DNA of 64,000 nucleotides from Paracentrotus lividus (Eukaryota; Echinodermata; Echinoidea; Camarodonta; Echinidae), in NCBI GenBank assembly GCA_940671915.1, contig CALNVZ010000174.1:19861248-19925247 (forward strand), in the 5' to 3' direction. Both the position numbers and the translations under genes were made by a program. The notes below the pieces were generated by a model. It did no database searches and was not told the origin of the DNA. It saw nothing but the letters and a program-made list of their open reading frames with translations. Of this stretch, positions 58,210-64,000 are shown piece after piece. Every line of letters starts with the position of its first letter. Position 1 is the stretch's first letter.

Positions 58210-60283
58210 GGTGCTTAGCGGCCTTAGGCCTACTCGTCAAATGTAATAGAATCAATAAAAATATTTAGTCAGCGTGCATTGCTCCAGATTTTTAGATGAC
58301 ACTGAGAACAAAATAGTCAGGTTTTTTTCGCTTTACCAGGAGATCTTAATTGCTGTATTGCAAGATCACAGCTTTTCGAAAATTGTCACGTGAATAGGTC
58401 TATATTGTCTCCAATAAGAATAACAATCGGGAGGTGAATATGTTTTTACACTCGTTGAGGAACAGTAAAGCGTTGACAATCATCACTGCAAGACAAGTTA
58501 TATCGGCGTTTAATTAGTTCAGCCACTCAAAGAAAAAGAAACTTCTTAACGTATTTGCACATGTTTGCTGTTTCCTTTTTACAAAGATCATCTTTAAGCT
58601 AGAAAATCACAAATCCCCAGTTGGCACATTTTAGTCATAACTGACGAACGTATCCAAAGAGTGTTCTTCGTTTTATGTCGAGCTGGCTCAATACACCTCT
58701 TGATTGCGGCTATCAAAGTAACTTAGTTATTTATGATAGTGTTAACGTATTTGCACATGTAGTTTCAAGGATCAAATAGTGGTAGCTTTGTGGACAATTG
58801 TAGAGTTACAATATTTGCACCAATTGCTGATTAACAGTTTTTATCATTCCTTACGTAATCATGTGATAAACTCGTCATGGATACGCCTGCCGCTACAAAA
58901 CGTAAATTCGAAGAACCTACATGGACACGATGGAATTGTTTTTGTGTTGGTGTTTATAGCGTAATTGATATACTTGATTTCATTTCGATGATGTTAAAGA
59001 AAAATAGAGATATAGATGGAGGGAGATAAAGAATGAAAGGGATAGGAGTTTTGAGAAAGCAAGATGTTGAATAACCATATGCAAGAGAAACTAGATGACA
59101 GCGATAATGGAGTGAGCGGCAGAGTTTTTTATTTTTGTTAAATATTGTCCGACAGTTTCCATTAGAAAAATGAGTATTATTGTTGACGACTGTCTGATGA
59201 AAATAACATTAATTGTCCGAAATTATTTGTAAGATTTCTTTCACTTTGTCATACACATATTAATCCAAACATTTTTCAGCGCTTAATGTGCAGTAGTTCT
59301 GGCATATGTCTGTCTATTCAACTGGAAGTTAAATAAATGATTGAAAATAGGGAACCCCTATTTTTCATACACCCTATAAAATACACATTTTCAATACTAA
59401 AAGTGTCCTTTTTTAAAAACTGAGAAGAAAGCTTAGATTCTTAAAAATCTCATCGACAGTTTATATTTGAAAAGGGGGCAGTCTTGATCCTAAGGAAATA
59501 TCTTTGTTCCAAATAAAAACTTTCCGATCACCTCGCATGAAAAAAAGATTACCAAGCGTGGAACCAATAACTTCTGCTGCTGTAGGTAAATATTGTAAAA
59601 ATGCCGTATTGGTGGTGATGGTTGCGGGGCTTTAAGCTGCAACCCCTAAACTTAATTATTTTAATGCCGTAATAAATGCAATTTCTATTGATATTACACG
59701 ACTCTTTAACTGAAACAAGTAAATCCGTTTCAAATAATAATTATTTAACATCGTGCGGGAAATTTTCATACTTCAGTTTTAAAAAGGACTTTCCTTACCC
59801 CACGTATTTCAAAACCCCAAATTTCCAGCTTTGTAGCTATAGTTGCTACTTCCCTGTTTGGCGTTCAACAAGAGGGGGATAGAGCAACGTCCTTCCGGAC
59901 AATAAAATTTGGAGCATTTTTTCAAATCGCTTGTGAATATTGGGTATGGAATATTCTAGGTTAGGGATATGAAAATTATCCTCCTTAAGAGCATATTGAA
60001 ATCTTTTTCGTGTGTTTTTTTTTTTTTTTTTTTTCATCAATGATTTTAGACTATGAAATTATGAAGAATTCACACATATAGCAACATTTTATGTCCATAA
60101 ATCAAATTCTCAATTATTTGGTACAATATCCCTTTTTATATTGATCACAAAGATAAACATAGCACACACACACACAAAAAAAACTTATCACCAGTCGTAA
60201 TTTTACGAATGACTTGGTGAAACGCCCCCCTGCACCTATCATATTCATCATTATTACCCTTATAAGACATCTGAACCGGGCTA
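58210..60283. other. Intergenic region upstream of the minus-strand gene
   Basis: No supported coding region. The first few hundred bases probably hold the promoter or 5' UTR of the minus-strand gene. GTATTTGCACATGT occurs twice (58551 and 58748). A half-copy of the short MITE family lies at 60196-60226. Confidence 0.45.
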
Positions 60284-60337
60284 TTGCAAATTCATACCGA
60301 CCGCAGTTTTGATATAATATCGATATATGAAGCGATC

Positions 60338-60712
60338 ATGGGGTATATTGGCCATATTGACCGGAATAAAAAAATCCCATTGAAAAAAACACGCATTGAC
60401 GTAAGGCTGCCTTTTTACAATGTTGACCGGCTGGTCAGGGGTCCTACGCGTAATTTTAATGATGCGCGTTTACAAAGAGTAGTAAGACAATGGATACGCA
60501 CAGAAGCATTATTGCGTCACAATGGTTCAACTCAGAATGCTGAAGAAACAAAGAAAAGAAAAAAAAATCCCACGACAAATGCCCAGTTTAAATCAGTTTT
60601 TCGGTTTTTGGTAACGTTATATCCTGAGAAAGCAAACTTTTATGACTCGTTGAATGACACATTCTGCAAATTATACCGAGGCATGATGTTTCGAGGGGAA
60701 TTGATTCCTTGA
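60338..60712 (+). CDS. Unrecognised 124-codon ORF, status uncertain
   Basis: From the first ATG (60338) the frame runs to TGA with a non-repetitive, fairly basic sequence (IDVRLPFYNVDRLVRG, RVVRQWIRTEALLRHNG, RFLVTLYPEKANFYDSL, YRGMMFRGELIP). The frame is open somewhat further upstream without an ATG. Composition is protein-like, unlike most ORFs over repeats here, so it may be an exon of a larger gene or the remnant of one. No known domain, signal peptide or membrane segment is visible. No clear poly(A) signal follows closely. I give no function. Confidence 0.35.
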   Translation: MGYIGHIDRNKKIPLKKTRIDVRLPFYNVDRLVRGPTRNFNDARLQRVVRQWIRTEALLRHNGSTQNAEETKKRKKNPTTNAQFKSVFRFLVTLYPEKANFYDSLNDTFCKLYRGMMFRGELIP

Positions 60713-60872
60713 TATTTTAATATTGACGAAGACAGTGGAACATTTTGGATTCAAACATACATGACTGTACTGTAGCAGTTGTACCAGACCAGCTAGAATA
60801 TGTGGTAAGTAGACTACACTGTGTGTTTTCAATGTCCTATGTTGGAGATAGGTAGTTGAAGGATAATAATAA

Positions 60873-61012
60873 AAATATTGACTGTTTTTTTCGGGCAATA
60901 TGGCATATAGTGCCCTTACTAGCACCATATTGCCCTCGTCTTCGACTCGGGGCAATATTATGCTAGGTCAGGCACTATATGCCATATTGCCCTCAAGGGC
61001 AGTCAATATTAT
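60873..61012. mobile_element. Short palindromic MITE with ATATTGACTG ends
   Basis: AAATATTGACTG with GGGCAATATGGCATATAGTG on the left is complementary to CACTATATGCCATATTGCCC with CAGTCAATATTATTT on the right. Two shorter GGGCAATAT copies lie at the centre. About 140 bp, could fold into one hairpin. Confidence 0.8.
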
Positions 61013-61157
61013 TTAATTGTCATCTTCATCTGTCTCATAAGCCTTCACCATTATCATATTTGTCAACATAACCATCTTCATATCCTATCCAGGATCCTAT
61101 CCAGGGGCTGGGAAGCATTTTTGAAAGTGGATAGGCTGAGGATGAGCCGAAAGTTGG

Positions 61158-61160
<3 letters not shown>

Positions 61161-61190
<30 letters not shown>
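61161..61190. repeat. Homopolymer of 30 G
   Basis: Pure G run. It could form a G-quadruplex and is also a site where sequencing length is unreliable. Confidence 0.9.
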
Positions 61191-61191
<1 letters not shown>

Positions 61192-61281
61192 CTGAAAAAG
61201 GCTGAAAATCACAAATATATGGTCATTTTCGCGTTTTGCTGGAAATAGTGGGGGCTGCTCCCCTTAGCCCCTGATATCGAT

Positions 61282-61725
61282 GATAAATTGCCAACTGGTC
61301 TAAACCCACTTTGACTAACGCACGTTTGGTCTCATTTAAAAATTGTTCATTTCCCCGTCTTTTTCATGTATTGCTGGCCAGATTCACTGTATCACATGGT
61401 CTAATTCCATTTCGTCTACAACCAGTTCGTCTAATTGCTATTTGGTCTTATCGCCATTTCGCCTATTTACCATTTTGTCTAATTCCCATTTCGTCTAATA
61501 TCCGCTTGGTCTATCACCACTTGGTCACTTCCTGTAACAAACTAGTAAAAGATCAAATATTCGATTTGGAATTAGACAAAAAAGCGATTAGACCAAAAGG
61601 TAATTAGACGAATCGGTAATTTGATCATTAGACCAAATTGTTTGACAAAATGGGTTTAGCCCATGTGGAATTAGATAATCAGAGAATTGGACCTACTGCT
61701 AGTAGACCAAATACATATAAACCAT
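61282..61725. repeat. GTCTAAT/ATTAGAC foldback-like repeat, copy 3
   Basis: It starts AAATTGCCAACTGGTCTAAA and carries TCGTCTAAT/GGTCTAAT words in the first half and ATTAGACAAAAAA, TTAGACCAAAAGG in the second. It shares long stretches with 28278-28670, including TATCACCACTTGGTCACTTC. Confidence 0.75.
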
Positions 61726-64000
61726 ATCAACATCACAAACATCGTCTTTAGCACCACAATTATAATACATACAAAACAGTTTCTTTTCATCAGCATGCAA
61801 CCGTATTTCCTCATTAAATAAACATAATATGTTCACAAATGATATCTTTAAATTTCTTTTTATTAACCAGCTGTCATTCAGCAATCAACAAGACTTAAAA
61901 AAATAAGTTTATTGAATGGCAAGAAAAGGAATGTCAATAGACATTTCAAAATTACTACCTAACAATACAAAATGATATTGCATTCTTAAACAAGTTTGGC
62001 AACAATATTTGTTTTTACAAGTGCAGGTTGTTGAAAAGATCTACAAAGGAAAATGATAATCGTATGCTTTGATAATTGTGAACCAGAAAATAAAAACCTC
62101 AGATATTAAAATGATTACAGTTCATTCAGATTAGCACATTGTACTCTCTGGGATTGTGCAAAAAAAGAAAAAAAGAAATAAGATTGAAATAAAGAGTGAT
62201 TTGAAGAAAACTTTAGGCTTTCAATAGAAAGGGAATATCATTAGTTAGCACACTTCATGCTTTCAGTAGACATAATATCTTTTATCCAACAAAATAAAAT
62301 AAATAAAAAATAAAAATAGCAAATACAATAGATAACTATAGAACCTGAGTTCTATTATTTTTTTTCTTTTCACAACAACTGTATAGCAATAACCAAGTTG
62401 AATTATCGAGAATAATGCTTATGTTTCACCAAATATGATATCACTAACATCAAAGCATATTTTCATGCTATGTCCCATATTTTTTTAATATTAGTTTTAA
62501 CAAGGAACTTTAATATTGTAAATTATGAGAGAGTAACATATTGAGGGGTCTGGAAATATTCATTCCATAATTTCTTATCTACATGAATATGCAAATGCAT
62601 TGGAAGCACAGAATAATCTACTTAAAATATGAAATATTGAGTAAAAAATATTCAGCTTAAAATTGAAAACAATTTTATTGGTATATTTTTTAAAAAATGG
62701 CATTCTACGCCGTCAGATATATATATTTTGACAAGATAAATACTAACATAAAAAAAATAAAACTTTTGAACTTACAAAGTGGAAAAGAAGGACAACAAAT
62801 TGATACTGATTTTTTATATTTACACATTTCTTAACATGTTTTGATAGGCCTTTGTATTTGGCTAGTGGGTTTCATACATTCTATTTTGTTTTGCATGAAA
62901 AATAATACAATTGTCATTTATTTTCCTTTGTGTGCACAAGGAGACAGTTGTAATAATTGTGTAAATGAGATGGAGATATTAGATGTTCTGACATTTGTTT
63001 ACATTCTTGTAATAAAAAAGAATAGAATACTGTATAAATGACATTATATTTCCCAGTGATAGATAACATGTAATATCATGGCAGTGATCACGAAGGGTTA
63101 GAATACAAATGCAACATTTAAATGTGAACATAGAAATGTTTTCGAGATCTCCAAATATAACAATATCCCTGCATAACTATGCTAACCACGAACAAAGTAC
63201 ATATGTGACTCATTATATCAAAATCAGACACAAGTCGCCAGAGAAGAGTCAAAGATTGCAACAAAACAATCCATTTTTAAAGGCTTTCCCCTAATCATTT
63301 CGACTCATTTTTTTTTTACATAGCATACAAGAAACATTGAAAATTCAGAAAATAGAAAAAAAAATCCCCCCAATTAAAACAATTTTTATTATTTTGCTGA
63401 TTTCCTCGACACTGTGCTGAATTTCCTTGGTGACCTGTGTCTGATTTTGATGTGATGCATGACATATAAGTACACCTAAATCATCAAAACACGACGATTC
63501 CTAAGTTTGTCAGAAATCATTACTAAACCATTAATACATTACATTAAGAGAAAGAAGAGTGAAATGTAATAATGAATAGCATGCATACTAATTATTTGAT
63601 GGTTTTACAAATAAACTCATCACTTTCTTCAGTAAATGTGCTGTCAATATATAGGTAGGGAATGGCAAATGGCAGCAAATCTTTGGTTTGATTAAAAGGC
63701 CCATGATTAGGCACAATGAAAAGGACAGAACAACTGGATAAGTGTAGAAAAAAAAAATAGACATAACTGACAGGGAGACAGGGAATGAGAAGAGGAGAAA
63801 TCTATGTTTGAGCAGTATAACAGTGAACAAAACAAGTGCACCAAAATATGCTTCACACCTGTATTAAAAAAAACCCAACAACAACAAAGATTGGACAATA
63901 TGGAACACATTGATTTTGTTAAACATTGCTAATTTCTATCATTAATGCATGGTATTTTAAAAATGTGTTATCAGTTTTCTCAGAGCGCCAAACATAATGT
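61726..64000. other. AT-rich tail of the window
   Basis: No coding region, RNA gene or clear transposon is supported here. Short ORFs are chance openings. Repeated AAATAAAATAAATAAAA words near 62290 could mark a poly(A) region of a gene to the right on the minus strand, but there is no direct evidence. Confidence 0.4.

Overview
This looks like animal nuclear DNA: AT-rich, with genes split into short exons by GT-AG introns of 0.3-6 kb, long AT-rich 3' ends and very many small DNA transposon derivatives (MITEs, foldback elements). Gene content (nidogen, a CYP3-clan P450, an Ikaros-type zinc-finger factor, COX16) and repeat style suggest an invertebrate deuterostome, most likely an echinoderm such as a sea urchin. 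The species call is inference. There are two assembly gaps (N runs at 24695-24713 and 53704-53726).

Layout. (1) 1-15545, + strand: the 3' two-thirds of a nidogen gene, 17 coding exons, 829 codons read through without a frame break: G2F domain, eight EGF modules each on its own phase-1 exon, a YWTD beta-propeller and a final EGF. The 5' part (signal peptide, NIDO domain) lies outside the window. (2) 20064-30292, + strand: a complete 13-exon cytochrome P450 of the CYP3/CYP5 clan, 518 aa, with an unusual His in place of the conserved Arg of the haem loop. A 2.3-kb satellite-filled transposon sits in its intron 6, 15 bases past a weak donor. (3) 31.6-38 kb: a repeat-rich intergenic region with a 1-kb foldback element flanked by perfect 9-bp duplications, inverted arms of an older element, and minisatellites. 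(4) About 38.0-43.2 kb, + strand: a C2H2 zinc-finger transcription factor whose last two fingers are of the Ikaros dimerisation type. (5) 46803-54512, + strand: COX16, a cytochrome c oxidase assembly factor, four coding exons, whose 6-kb first intron is largely nested inverted-repeat elements. (6) 57064-58209, - strand: a 381-aa single-exon protein that I do not recognise (coiled coil plus poly-Asp). (7) 58.2-64 kb: mostly non-coding, with one unrecognised 124-codon ORF and several repeats.

The genes do not form a pathway or operon; each is an independent eukaryotic transcription unit. COX16 and the minus-strand gene are convergent. I see no rRNA, confident tRNA, CRISPR array or prokaryote-type system. 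The most noteworthy material is the recent EGF-exon duplication series in nidogen, the altered P450 haem motif, the Ikaros-like protein with non-Ikaros N-terminal fingers, and the set of well-delimited transposon derivatives.
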